Shown piece after piece: positions 12,220 to 24,053 of a stretch of DNA of 64,000 nt (the stretch's first letter is position 1; each line of letters starts with the position of its first letter). The position numbers were made by a program, and so were the translations under genes. Source of the DNA: Przewalskia tangutica (taxonomy: Eukaryota; Streptophyta; Magnoliopsida; Solanales; Solanaceae); the NCBI GenBank assembly GCA_029844215.1, contig CM056730.1:47318924-47382923 (forward strand). The letters are read 5' to 3'. Under the pieces are notes generated by a model. It ran no database searches. It was given only the letters and a program-made list of their open reading frames with translations, and was not told the origin of the DNA.

Positions 12220-12242
12220 ACTAACTTCTCTGATACCACTTT
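12220..12242 (-). other. 23-bp remnant of an internal region with PBS
   Basis: Between two same-strand LTRs only 23 bp remain. Read on the minus strand it is AAAG, then a PBS with one mismatch (TGGTATCAGAGA, 12227-12238), then a few leader bases, directly followed by the start of the next LTR. The rest of the internal region, including gag and the purine tract, is gone. Confidence 0.85.
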
Positions 12243-13162
12243 TGTCACGACCCGACCCCGGGCCCGTGACTGATGCCCTACATGGGCACCCTTACAGGTA
12301 AACATCAGAGATAATCAGCGGAACATACATGAAACTTATAAAATAAAACAACAGAAATAAACAACAGGTTAGCCGATAGGGCTACCTTCCTGGACATATA
12401 TATATAAGCGGTTGCCTCGTTTCTTTACAAGCGGACCCATGATATGTGACTACGGACCTCAAGAGTTTTAACATAACAGCGTGGCGGGCGGGGCCCGCCA
12501 TACCACTGAATAATACATGAATCTTACCTCGGGAAAACCGTACCAAGGGATAAGCCTCGGAGCAAATGGAGCTTTCCCAAAAATTGAGCAAGATCCTAAG
12601 AGCAAGGATCACCACAGGTACCTAAAACCTGCGGGCATGAGCGGCCCAGAAAGTCGATAACAGTGCGAATATGGAACAAAATATAACGTCTGATAAACAA
12701 ATCATAAGCGTACAAAAGAATGACGAGGAGACAGTATAAAAGTACATACGGATCTGCCGTGTCATTACCACTTATGAACTTAATCGTACCTTATTATATT
12801 TTCCCATTTTCAATAAAAGTTATAGTCACGCTCTTATGTATGCATGATTAGGAAATCATTAAGTTCATTACCATAAAACTTACTTATCTTTCATAACACA
12901 ATCCAACCGCTTTTATGGAGGGACGCATATCTTACGGCTTTAATCCAGGGCCTTGATCAAGTCACACAAAATAGCAAAGTGTGGCGTGGAATCCCCATCA
13001 CTACCGACTATAAGTGTAAAATATAACCATGTGACGCAGTGGCATCCCACCTCACCGTACCGCATACACAATACATATATATATCTCTGCGTGGAATCCC
13101 ATCACCGCGGACTATACGTGTAAAATATAAACATGGGTCTCATGCCCATAACATCAATCAAG

Positions 13163-13386
13163 CAGGTGGTATAACGTCTTGGGGGTTACCCCTCATTTAT
13201 ACTCTTACCCTGGAGCAGGTGGTATAGCGTCTTGGGGGTTTACCCCTCACTGATACTCTTACCCTGGAGAAAGTGGTAAAGTAGGTGGTATAGCATCTTG
13301 GGGGTTTACCCCTCACTTATACTCTTACCCTGGAGAAGGTGGTACAACGTCTTGGGGCTTGCCCCTCATTTATACTCTTACCCTAT
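13163..13386 (-). repeat. Minisatellite of 53-66 bp units, 4 copies
   Basis: CTTGGGG recurs at 13178, 13231, 13297 and 13351. The unit has no resemblance to the minisatellite at 4066 or 9480, yet it sits at a comparable place in the LTR, downstream of the LTR 3'-end block. Confidence 0.9.
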
Positions 13387-13597
13387 CTCGTGACCATCAA
13401 ACAAGACATAAGCACTACCATGTCTTTTATAAAAATCAGGAATTTAACCCAGTACTACAAATAGCGGAAGCATACAGTGGAATCCCACATCACCGCTCGA
13501 TGCGTCAAGTAACTTACTGACAAGACAACCGGTAGTCGAGAGTCGCGCAGCGTAATAAAACATAATACTTGCACTCAAAGGCTATCACCCGACATAT

Positions 13598-14348
13598 AGG
13601 TTAATTCTCAATTAACCAAGCCAAAGTACTTATCAAGGCACACGTGAAAAATTCTCATTTAACAAGCCAAAGTACTTATCAAGGCACAAATAGAATAATT
13701 CTCATTTAACAAGCCAAAGTACTTATCAAGCGCACAAATAGAATAATTCTCATTTAACAAGCCAAAGTACTTATCAAAATACACAAATAGAATAATTCTC
13801 ATTTAACAAGCCAAAGTACTTATCAAGGCGCACAAATAGAATAATTCTCATTTAACAAGCCAAAGTACTTATCAAGGCGCACAAATAGAATAATTCTCAT
13901 TTAACAAGCCAAAGTACTTATCAAGGCGCACAAATAGAATAATTCTCATTTAACAAGCCAAAGTACTTATCAAGCGCTTAAACAAATTCTCAATTTATCA
14001 AGCCAAAGTACTAATCAAGGCACACTTAGAAAAATTCTCAATTTATCAAGCCAAAGTACTAATCAAGGCACACTTAGACAAATTCTCAATTTATCAAGCC
14101 AAAGTACTAATCAAGGCACACTTAGACAAATTCTCAATTTATCAAGCCAAAGTACTACTCAAGGCACACTTAGACAAATTCTCAATTTATCAAGCCAAAG
14201 TACTAATCAAGGCACACTTAGACAAATTCTCAATTTATCAAGCCAAAGTACTAATCAAGGCACACTTAGACAAATTCTCAATTTATCAAGCCAAAGTACT
14301 AATCAAGGCACACTTAGACAAATTCTCAATTTATCAAGCCAAAGTACT
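13598..14348 (-). repeat. 48-bp tandem array, about 15 copies, two unit classes
   Basis: AAAGTACT recurs about every 48 bp from 13620 to 14340. The first roughly eight units share an AATAGAATAATTCTC core, and the remaining seven share TTAGACAAATTCTC. The classes are in two blocks and not interspersed, as expected from local duplication. The array sits where other LTR copies have the 25-bp repeat, just before the conserved AAAGTACTACGTACG block. Confidence 0.92.
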
Positions 14349-14420
14349 ACGTACGTACATTCTTTTCAAAAGACTCCTTTCCAAATAAAACTTCCCTGAT
14401 ACTAACAACCGTAGTATCAA

Positions 14421-17400
14421 TGTCACGACCCGAACCGGGCGTGGTGGTGCCTTACCGGGCACTCAGTAGCCATACATCAGTAATCGTGGAATATAAAACA
14501 AGACATGAATAAAGTGAAGTGTAAAGCGATTATCGAGAAAAGTTGCCTTCGGCATAAATATATAACAACTAGAACGATTACATCCCTTTACACAATTCTG
14601 CCCACAGATTACTGAGACCTCTAGAATGATATGACAACAATGGCGGGACGGGGCCGCCATACCACGAATGTAAGCACTTACAACGACGGGGACTATACGT
14701 GATAAGCCTCGGAAGCGGAGCTTCCCAAATTGACGTGACCACTAAGAGCGAGGATCAACATGGTGTACCTCTACTGCGGCATGAGCGGCCCGAAGAGTCG
14801 AGACAACGGTACCAAGTATGTGGCCCGAAAATCACGTAAATGAAAGCATAGTAGTCTATATAAAGCGGGAGACATGTATGATAACCAAACTACGATTCTG
14901 ATAAATAGCGATCATGTCAAGTCGGGGACTCACGCCTCAAAGTCATCACTCAAATACAAATATGGGTCTCACGCCACAACATCAATCATGCGTGGAATAT
15001 CTTCCTCAGCTGTGGCGATCATGATATAAAAGCACCAAGGAATACACATGAACACGAGTCCTACACGTGTCATAATAAAACCGTGCGGGGTAATGCGAAG
15101 GCATAGCGACTACTAAAACCCACAGTGCCAACAAGGTCATAAATCGTATCATGATATCTGTCTGACCGCCACATGATCGGCGGCCACTCGCGCGATTATC
15201 TAATGTGCGCGTCTAGTCTGGAACTTCCGCGACTCGCATAAACCACTCCGATGGCCCGTGAGGTATTCCCGCGTCGAGGTAGCTACTCCCGGCGGCGTCC
15301 CGGACTCGCGATCGCGTAGCCCACATAGACCGCATGACCATAAAGGCGCACACTAACACGGAACTCTCGTAGCTCGCATAGGTCACACAAACCCGCGTGA
15401 GGTATTCTCGAATCATAGGTCACCTGGACCGCTGAGTCTACCTGCGTGGAGCGACAACCGGAATCATGTCGAGGTGAGTGATATAATACTAACATAACGA
15501 CTTATCGTTAAACAACATAAGCACAACAAAGGAAACCACTTTATACAAACATCACAAGACACTAACACGTAGCATCCTAACATGTCTACTTATCAAACCA
15601 TCTTACTACACTTTCCAGAATCAATACAAGACTTTCATAAAAAAAAATAAGTAAACCGTTCCTTCTATCTTCCTTAAGTCGTTATACCTAACTTCCCATA
15701 AAGCTAGTATAACACTTAAGCTTTTAAAACCAAGTATTTATTTTCTTTCAAAAATGGTTAATAACTCTTTTGAAATACCTCCAGATTCTTATTATTTAAA
15801 CTCAAGTCAAAAGACATCAAAGTAAAACCAAAACAATTTCCATACCTTCTTTTAAAACAAAGGCACCTCTCCTTTAAAAGTCAAGTAGCAATATACTTTT
15901 TAAACCAAGTGTCTTACTCTTTTAAAAACAAGTAACCTATACCTTTAAATCAAATTACTTCTCCTTTCCCAAAATCAAGTTGTTTATAAGTCAAGTTATC
16001 ATTTTAAATCCAATGATAAAACCATTCTTATTTTCGAAATCAAGATAACTTTATTCTTTAAAAGACCACACACCCATTAATCATGAGTGAGATTTTACAA
16101 CTTTTTAACATAATTCAAGTCCTTAATGTTTCATAACAAGTCACTTAAATTTGGAATCAAGTCAAGGACACAAAAGGAAAATCAACTTCCTTTAAACACA
16201 CGCGTCGTCTACCGCTAAATATATTTTACAAATATCATGCTAGAAAGGATAGGAAGAGGTTCACATACCTCGCGACGATTATCGACAATTAGCAAAAGCG
16301 CTCCAAAGTACTCTAACCTTGCTCGCTTTTCCACCCTTCAGTAGAATACGCTACTCGTAGTCTTGACCTATAAAGGCCACAAAACATCTATCAACCTCTA
16401 GCTCTCTTGGTAGAATAATTCTAGATACAAGATTCCTTATTCTACGGAAAATTCAGCGGCACCTCCCCACATGACCACATAAAACTCCTCGCCAAGCGAG
16501 GCTGCTACAAACCAACAATTCCGGGGTTACACGTCTAACCGGGCGTGTACAATTCTACTCCACAATAATACTACAAGTCTGCAAATACGGTCAATGTAAA
16601 TCTGGTTCAATTCCTTATAATTATACTTCCAATATATCTTATACTCGATGATTAACTACTCTGACATGTAATTTCCAATTACAATAGGGGACATAGATCA
16701 TTACCTCGATAAACCCAAAATTATCCAAGATTATAAGTCGATCACGAGCAACGTTTAGTTCCATTCTGATGCTCCAACCCGCTCAAGCAACCCTTAGAAG
16801 TTTCCAAATAACTTCTTAACACTTCATCTAAGCTATGAAGATTTTTCTAAGGCTTCGTTTTTGCGACTAAAGGAATAAAGTAGAATTTAGGGCTCTAGTA
16901 TTGAAATAACTTGGAATACAACTAGGGATACTAGGCTAAGGTATTTGGGACTATATCAACACTTGAAGAATTTTCCTACACCAAGGGGAGAGTAGGGCGA
17001 GAACCTCAACAAAGGGAGTATTTTGTGACTTAGAATCTCAAAGTGTGGATGAAATAAGTCTTGAAACAATGGGGTATTTATAGGAAAATCAATGGCCAAT
17101 ATCTAGGCAAGTGTGTGGTGAGGATGGGTACATGTGTGTGGGTAGTTGGCCAACCATTTGGCTACCACAAAATGGGACAAGTGGCCACCACAAAATGGGC
17201 CACTTGTCGCTAAAGCGTCCCACTGCCTTCTCCATTCGGCCAACGTGGCACGGGGTGACACGTGTCGCCCCTGCTCGTCAAAATATTTCATCTTCCGAAA
17301 ATATCCGCAATGCCAAAAATCCGAAAATAAAGTGGGCCACAAAAGCAGTAAATTCTCAGTGGGCCCACGTGACCAATTTCGGAAATAAAATTCCATAATT

Positions 17401-17580
17401 CTCAAATATTCCAAAAGTCCGAATACCAAATGGGAATCAATTCCCATTAACGAACATTTTCCTTCTCAAAATTGGAAACTTTTCCGTCGAAAAATCACAT
17501 CTTTCTTCCTTTCCAATTTTAATGTCGTATTCTCGTACGTACGTCCTCATATATATACCCTGGAACTACGGGGTGTAACA
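14421..17580 (-). mobile_element. Complete LTR of a second subtype, minus strand
   Basis: It runs from TGTCACG (14421) to TGTAACA (17580), 3160 bp. The first 60 bp match the end of LTR4 (36000-38490) better than the neighbouring LTRs, so it is a distinct subtype. The variable slot at about 15180-15480 holds degenerate repeats with a GCGTGAGGTATTC motif, related to those at 37640-37880, 40075-40320 and 49800-50050. A TATA box is at 17075-17082 and a CACGTG core at 17259-17264. Its insertion at 14420/14421 broke the previous LTR. Confidence 0.88.
17075..17082 (-). promoter_or_regulatory. TATA box of LTR 14421-17580
   Basis: TATAAATA on the minus strand. The near-palindromic G-box (GGGTGACACGTGTCGCCC, one mismatch) lies at about 17254-17271 upstream. 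Confidence 0.7.
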
Positions 17581-18850
17581 TTCTCCCTCGCAGAAACATT
17601 CGTCGAATGTTCCTTCTCAAGACAGATAACGATCAAGTTCCTCATAGCAACCGGTTTGCAAATGCCACATGGCCACAGAAAACACCCCGCAAATACTTAC
17701 ATCAAAGTCCACGAGGAATCACCTCTAACATCACAAAAACTCCCACCCAAGGGCTAAAAGATACTCGCCCGCACCTTCACTTTACAAACGAAATGATCAC
17801 AACTATGTTCTTAACACATGCTCGCTTCTTCCTTACTCGTCGCATTCCATACCGTGCTCGAACTCTTTCTCACAACTTACCACATTTACGCTCTCGCTCC
17901 GGTTCCAAATCTCGTCATACCCTTTCCGGGTGGTACCTTCAAGAAGGCCCGTCGACTGAACTCTAAGTGTAAATGCCGACTATCCGCGCGACTTACGTGA
18001 CTACGAGTGCCAAAAATCTCTTACGGATAAGCCACTTATCCACATCTGCCGAAACAAGTATGAACCAACTATCCGAACTTTGCCAACATCGAACCAATCG
18101 GCCGTGACTTACACTTCCGCCCTACAAGGCGTCATAAGCGATATCGAATCTTGAAATGGTAGCTATAAAACACTCCTCCAGCGGAGGCAACAATCCTCGC
18201 TACCACGAAATCCAAACAACATCCCAGGCGAATGCGATACTAAGACTCACCGAGTTCCTAACCTGCTGGTAAAACCTCCAGAAAAGACACAGACGTAAAC
18301 TGGGCTCCACTGCCTGTCATAAGGTGAAAGTAGGCACCTCGTGCAAACTTACAACCTTCCTGATATAACATCTCGCATAACCTCTGCCGAGTAAGCGGTC
18401 TGGCCCGAAAGACAAGATGGTGACCTCATCGGCCCGACTCGGTCGACGCTTCCCACGAACTCGTCGATGGTTAACTAAACTTGGGCCTAACACCCTCGTG
18501 ACCCTATCATCTAGCGGGACCACCTCAAGCCCCACCACTTTCCGGGTGCGGGTTGACTCGCGATATGGCCTCAACCCGACCCACCGTACTAAACTCGTTC
18601 CCGATCCGGAACAATCTTACCAATTCCGTCATGAAAGCTACCACTTTCATCTCACTACCCATGGAATTATCCCATAAATACACCACGTATACCGAGTACT
18701 TGACAAAGACCAACCGTAAAATCATCCACTCGGGCGGCGCGCATCCAAGGTCCCAACTGTTATAAATTCTAAGGCTCCCCATTTTCTCGTCCCCAGACTT
18801 ACCCTTTACAACTACCCATGTTTTCTAATCACAATTAACACAATGCTAGT
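17581..18850 (-). mobile_element. 3' part of an internal region, cut at an inversion junction
   Basis: On the minus strand it ends in the usual stem-loop (17593-17613) and purine tract next to the LTR. It contains a relic of the 3' end of pol (17905-18167) and a spacer matching that of the element at 41003-43452. At about 18850 it stops within the spacer and joins, with only a few bases of shared sequence, an LTR in the opposite orientation. gag, leader and PBS are absent. Confidence 0.75.
17905..18167 (-). pseudogene. Relic of integrase C-terminal region (pol 3' end)
   Basis: Translation of the minus strand gives short stretches such as RPIGWFDVGKVRIVG and SYLF, typical of the segment after the integrase core in plant Ty3/gypsy pol. 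Frameshifts and stops break it throughout. The same relic is present at 42841-43305. It shows that the gag-only elements come from a full element by internal deletion. Confidence 0.65.
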
Positions 18851-21505
18851 TAAAGTATACTATATATAGAAGTGAACATAGTTGTGCGGCAATGTCTTTT
18901 GACTTAAGCCTGAATAATACTTACGGCAATGTCTTGCGACTTAAGCCTGAATTTAAAGAGAAGCGAGCTGTAATTACATGGTGTATTCTGGTAGACTTGT
19001 GTAGCATTGATGTGTAGTAGAGTTGTACGTCAGGTTAGGCGTGTAAACCCCTGGTTGGTGGGTGGCGGCCTCGATAGAGGAGGAGATTTCTGTTGTTGCG
19101 GGGAGAGTCTTCAGAATTTTACGTAGAACATTCTACATTGAGATCTAAGATGTTAATAGGCGCCTTGTGGCCTCTATAGGTTGAAGTACTACGTGTGGCG
19201 TGATCTGCTTGGCTTAAGGTGTAGCCGACGGTTTGAGGTACTTGGAGCGTTTTGCTATTAGTCGATAATCGTCGCGAGGTATGTGAACCTCTTCCTATCT
19301 TCCTAGCATGATATGTGTATAACTATGTAGTACGGTATACGTACATGTGTTAAATGTATTTGATTGGTTTAAAACATAAAGGGTTATAACGGCTTTATGG
19401 GAAGTTGGTTATAACAGCTTTATGTATATAAGAAAGTGTTTTGTGGTTGTTAAAAGGTAACTGATTTGACTTATAACTGACTTGATGTGTAATAATAAAG
19501 AACTTGAAGTCTTTCCTTAAGAAACCCTTTTTTTAAGAAGAGTAATACTTGGTTTTGAGAACTTAAGAGTTATACTAGCTTTATGGGAAGTTAGGTATAA
19601 CGTCTAAAAGAGATAAAAAGAATGGCTATTTGATCTTAGAAGTTAAGAGACTTGATCTTATAAGATAAGAGACTTAACTTAATTAAATTGATTTGAAAGT
19701 TGTAAGATGTATGAAACCTCATTCGTGAGTAATGAGTACTTGGTTTCTAAAGAATAATGTTTCTTGATGTCGGAAATGATAATGAGTATCGACAATCCAC
19801 TGCAGCTAATAAAGGAAATGTATTGAATAATGAAGTATTATTAAAACCGGTAGAAACCTCCATCTGCATAGAAGCTAAGATGAGACAAAATGATATTACA
19901 TTTCCTAGATCATGGTGCTTAATAAGATTTATTATGAACAAGAATAACTCTACTTTATGGCATATGTTACTCAATTGTTTTAAAAAGAGATTAAGACATT
20001 GAACTATGAAACTTTTCTAAAAATAGACTTGCGTAATTGAAATTAGGCAAACTGGAACTTTAGGGAAAAGAAAGGCATTGTGTTGTCTTAAATTGGTTTA
20101 AAACATAAAGTATTATAACAGCTTTATAGGAAGATAGTTATAACGACTTTATGAAAACAAAAGGAGGGTTTTATCATTGGTTTTAATGTGGTAACGTGAC
20201 TTTAAAAAGAGAAGTGTTTTAGTCTAAAAAGAAGGCATAATGTTGCCTTAATTTCGTTTTAAAAAGGAAAGTATGGAAGTTGTTTTGGTCTACTTAAAAG
20301 ATATAAGTCACTCTATTTTATACTACGGGTATCGGGTGACTTTTATAGAAGGGAATGGATCTTTAAAAGGAATTTAACGTACGTAGTACTTTAGGGTTAA
20401 AACCCGGACCTTGGCATAAAAATGAAAGTACTTTGAGTTGTGAAACTTGCCTATGCTTGTAGTTGTGAAACTTGTCTATGCTTGTCGTGATAGCCTTTGT
20501 TGTGCAAGAATTGTGTTTCTATACTATCGCGCCTCTCGATGGAGGGTCGGTTGACTTGTTGAGAACTTACTTGGACGTGACCGGCAGTGACGGATAAATT
20601 CCGCAGTGCGTTCTGTTGATAGGGTTACTTTTGTTAATCGCTTTGGACATACTGACACGATGCGTAGCGCACGGGTATGCTTCCATTTGATCGCCTTATT
20701 GTTTCCCTTTGGACATACTGACACGATGCGTAGCGCACGGGTATGCTTCCATTTGGAATGTTGTCTTATTGTTTCCCTTTGGACATACTGACACGATGCG
20801 TAGCGCACGGGTATGTTTCCATTTGGAATGTTGTCTTATTGTTTCCCTTTGGACATCACGACACGATCGTAAGCGCTGCGGGTATGCTTCCATTTGGAAT
20901 CTTTGTCTTATTGTTATCATATCATAAATGCCGTGATGAGGAAGGTATTCCACGGGCATGAGTGATGACTACGAGGCGTGAGTCACGACTTACATATTCG
21001 CTTATTTATCGTGAATCGTAGTTTGGTTATCATACATGTCTCACCTTTATATAGACTGCTATGATTTCATTCTGATATTTCTGATTTCACATACTTAGTA
21101 CTGTTATCGACCTCCTTGAGCTGCGTTCATCTGCGCGGTAGAGGTACATCGGTATCGATCCCGCTTTTAGGATCACCTTTGACTTATTGGGAAGCTCGTT
21201 CCTTGAGGCTTATCTTTTGGTATGTGTTCCCGAGTCGTAGGTTCTTGTACATTCAGGTATGGCGGGCCCTGTCCGTCATAGTTGTTGTAAATCTTAGAAG
21301 TGCATGAAATCTTGTTGTGGCGGTGTTGTAAAAGGATTAAACTGCTCGGTTTGTATGTATATACGCAGAAGACAAGCTGTTTTGGTTGCTTTGTTTATTT
21401 ATTATATCTCATTTCATGTTCATGTTTTACTTAGCTGATTTTCTCGATGTTGTATCACTAGGGTGCAGGGTAAGACACGATCCACGGGCCGGGTTGGTCG
21501 TGACA
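18850..21505 (+). mobile_element. LTR1, 5'-truncated, plus strand
   Basis: It ends with TGACA at 21505, followed by AAAG and a PBS. It starts at a position equivalent to 24607 in LTR2, so it lacks the first 960 bp, including the TATA box. The remaining sequence is very similar to LTR2 and LTR3. It includes two copies of a roughly 40-bp GGCAATGTCTT unit at about 18888-18950 and a minisatellite at 20645-20915. It is the left end of the plus-strand block. Confidence 0.85.
20645..20915 (+). repeat. Minisatellite of 66-71 bp units, 4 copies
   Basis: GGACAT recurs at 20645, 20711, 20782 and 20851. The same unit type is at 26412-26690 and 32158-32430. ORFs on both strands here (20524-20808 -, 20606-20791 +, 20709-20927 +) are repeat read-through and not genes. 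Confidence 0.9.
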
Positions 21506-21509
21506 AAAG

Positions 21510-21520
21510 TGGTATCGAGC
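21510..21520 (+). other. Primer-binding site with one missing base
   Basis: TGGTATCGAGC lies 4 bp after the LTR end. Compared with TGGTATCAGAGC at 27270 it lacks the A of CAG. Complementarity to the 3' end of initiator tRNA-Met is otherwise intact. Confidence 0.8.
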
Positions 21521-21703
21521 GATTAGTCCTCGGAGAGTGTCTGAGCCGTGTCTAGTAGAGTCTTGATTATCGGTGTGTTGTGCACCACATCTATGTCGAG
21601 GCTATAGGACATTTAGGATTGGTTTCCATTCTTCTCATTACGAGATCGTGCCTTAGAGCCGTGTTGTAAGTTGGACCCTCCGGCGTATCTCGTTTTTACG
21701 ATT

Positions 21704-22738
21704 ATGCCTCCGCGCAAGGCAACCCGAGAAGGGCAAAGCGGCGAGAGGAGATACGAGTAGAAGCGTGGCGATCTCTACGAAGACCGCGATACTGAGCCTC
21801 GATCCTACGGTGAAGGCGAGAGAGATGGGTTACAAGAGATGGCCCGATTAATGCCTGGTTGTGGCGGACTTGAGATAAATTTGAATCTGGCGATTCGATC
21901 CGGTAGCACCCATAGTTCACCGGCGACGGTTTGAGACTACGGGATTTTACGAGTTGTAGGTCGCCCGAGTTTTATGGGTCGAGGCACGAGGATGATCGCG
22001 AGGAGTTCATCAAGCGATTCTGACGGATCGTAGAGTGATCGAGGCATCGGAGACCGAGTCGGTGGTCCTAAGTTCACATCGGTGCGTGATACCGTGATCG
22101 GTAGTTTGATTCGTGGGAGCTATCGGGAGAGCATGCACTTCCAGGCCGTTTGGGGAGTTCTCGAGGCATTTCTTGCACATTTCTTGCCTCGCGGATGAGG
22201 AGGGCTCGGGCGACAGATTTTTGGTGTTGCGGCGAGCAGGCGTGCGGTTCGGGAGTACAATGTGGAGTTCGACTCATTGGCCAGATGCGTCCCGCATTAG
22301 TAGCTAGTATGGGGATCGAGTGCACCGATATGTTCTGAGGCTCGATGATTACCTAGCGAGAGAGTTGTTCGGTGTAGCTCTTGGTGGGCATGGACATTGC
22401 CGCATGCGAGCTTATGCACTTGGAGGTGAGGCGGAGAAATCGGCGAAATGACGAGTCGTGAGAAGAGGCGAGCAGCGAGGTCGCTGGTGACTTTCGAGGC
22501 GGACCGCCTCGGTGAACTAGTTATGCGCCTCCGCCCGATCTGAGTGGTCTCCACAATCTTGAGCATCGAGTATTGAGGAGCGGTCGGGGCTCGAGGTTGA
22601 TTTCGGAGAGTAGGGTGTTAGCCAGAAGCCACCCACCTGCCTCGTTGTGACGTTGTGGTAGACTCGCGATGGGAGTGTCGTGCTAGTCCGGGAGTTTGTT
22701 TTACACGCGGCCAGCGAGGCCATTTTGGGAGAAACTGT
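21704..22738 (+). pseudogene. gag pseudogene
   Basis: The start at 21704 gives MPPRKATREGQSGERRYE and then a stop. Capsid-like words can be read only by changing frame. A zinc knuckle lies at 22697-22738: its first Cys, His and last Cys codons are present in one frame, but the second Cys codon reads CGC (Arg). It is broken by several frameshifts. Confidence 0.8.
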
Positions 22739-22740
22739 CC

Positions 22741-23611
22741 AGGCCGAGTAGCTGGTAGGATAGCACTGACTGAGATCGGTTGTGGGTTCTTCACCTTCCA
22801 CGGCTAGGCGGGATGTTCATACACGCGGGCCACGGTAGAGTCGCGGTGGAAGTTCGATTTTAGCGGTCCTTGAACCGCCTACTTTCAGTATATCCTTAAC
22901 CTACAGAGACTTGTATGTATCGATGCTATGATAATGTGTTAAGTGTTATGTTCGGATAGCTTTGTGCTAAAATGTGATTTAGAAACACAGTTAGTGAAAA
23001 GGGTAAGCACAGGGTGAGAAATGATGAACCTTAGAATATTACAGATTGAGACCTTAGATGTAAGGCCGTCTTGAGTACAAGATCTTGCGGGTGATCTTTG
23101 TCGAATGTATAATCATACGTAGAGTAATTGTGGGAAATTTCCTTGGGTAGTGTAAAAATGGAAGTGGTAGCTTTCATGACTGTAGAGTAAGATTGTTCGG
23201 ATCGGAAACAAGAGCGTGATGCGTAAGTGGGTCGGGTTGGGGCCATGTTGAGGGCCAACCCGCGGCGGTTTCAAAGTGGGTCGGCTCTGGGTGGTCGCCG
23301 GTGGTAAGTCACGAGGGTGCTAGGCCCATGATTAGATAACCATCGTATGAGTTCGTGTATATGTTCGACGAGCGGATCGTGAAGGCGGGAATGGCCTTAA
23401 GGAGATTGAAGCTAGTAAGATGACCAAGTTTGGAGGTGGTGACTCCAAAGTTTTGGAAAGCGATGGTGAAGTGTGTGCGTATACTAGAGGAGTTCAAGTG
23501 TCCGAGAAGGGCACGACGAGTAAGGAAGGAAGAGAACGTGTGATATTTCGTGGCCAGGTGTGGCGTTGGCAACTTGTTAGAAGAACTTCATCGTTACCCG
23601 TCTTGAGAAGG
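22741..23611 (+). other. Non-coding spacer of internal region 1
   Basis: No protein domain is seen. The spacer holds a block with CCAACCCGCGG and CACGAGGGTGCTAGGCCC that is shared with all other internal regions, for example at 7160, 18480, 29030 and 42430. It occupies the place where protease-RT-integrase would be in a complete element. Confidence 0.7.
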
Positions 23612-23646
23612 AACATTCGGGACGAATGTTTCTAAGGAGGGGAGAA
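23612..23646 (+). promoter_or_regulatory. Stem-loop and polypurine tract before LTR2
   Basis: AACATTCG (23612-23619) pairs with CGAATGTT (23623-23630). The purine run AAGGAGGGGAGAA (23634-23646) touches the LTR start. The polypurine tract primes plus-strand DNA synthesis. The stem-loop next to it is conserved in most internal regions here. Confidence 0.8.
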
Positions 23647-24045
23647 TGTTATACCCCGTATTTCCAGAGTATGTACGTGAGGGCGTACGTATACAATTTG
23701 AGCCTTAAAGTAGGCATAGGTTCGAATTTGTGCATAACTACCAAAAGGAGTCGTTTTTCGACGAAACGTTTCCACAACTTTCGTAGGGAAAATTCCGGCT
23801 ATGTCAATAATAATTTTTGCGGATTTTTAGAGGCGTAACATTTTGGACCAGCGGGAGGGTGAGATGTGTCACCCTCACATTGGAAGGCTTGGACGGCAAC
23901 ATTGGACGATTGGGTCTTGTGTAGTAGGTAGGATATTTTGTGCAAGTTGTGTGGTAGATGGATAAGGTACACATGGTTGAAATCTAGCCCTACACTTGCC
24001 TTACACTTGGAGTGATCTTGGCCATTGGTTGGCCATGGCTTGACC

Positions 24046-24053
24046 TATAAATA
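24046..24053 (+). promoter_or_regulatory. TATA box of LTR2
   Basis: TATAAATA followed by CCCC, with ATTGG about 20 bp upstream. The same arrangement recurs at 29791-29798, 36425-36432 and 44156-44163. Confidence 0.75.

Larger units (their letters stand above)
12243..14420 (-). mobile_element. LTR broken by a nested insertion
   Basis: It starts with the LTR terminus TGTCACG at 12243 and stops abruptly at 14420, where another LTR begins. The uninterrupted sequence exists in this window: 1-163 matches 14258-14420 and continues past the point of interruption. This subtype carries two arrays, at 13163-13386 and 13598-14348. The missing half must lie beyond the inserted element or have been lost. 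Confidence 0.85.
21506..23646 (+). mobile_element. Internal region 1 (gag-only)
   Basis: This region of about 2.14 kb lies between LTR1 and LTR2. It has a PBS, a leader of about 190 bp, a broken gag, and a non-coding spacer from about 22741 to the purine tract. It is very similar to internal region 2 (27266-29397), so the LTR-plus-internal unit appears tandemly duplicated. No pol domain is present. Confidence 0.85.

Noticed and set aside
13598..14348. Possible CRISPR-like array of regular repeats
   Set aside because: The 48-bp units are directly tandem with no unique spacers between them, and the context is a plant LTR.
17103..17447. ORFs of 80-114 codons on both strands
   Set aside because: They lie across the LTR promoter/G-box region, which is shared as non-coding sequence with LTR5; no domain is seen.
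20524..20959. Several ORFs with repeated peptides such as MRSARVCFHLECC
   Set aside because: They are the 66-71 bp minisatellite read through; the same happens at 26226-26728 and 31965-32479.
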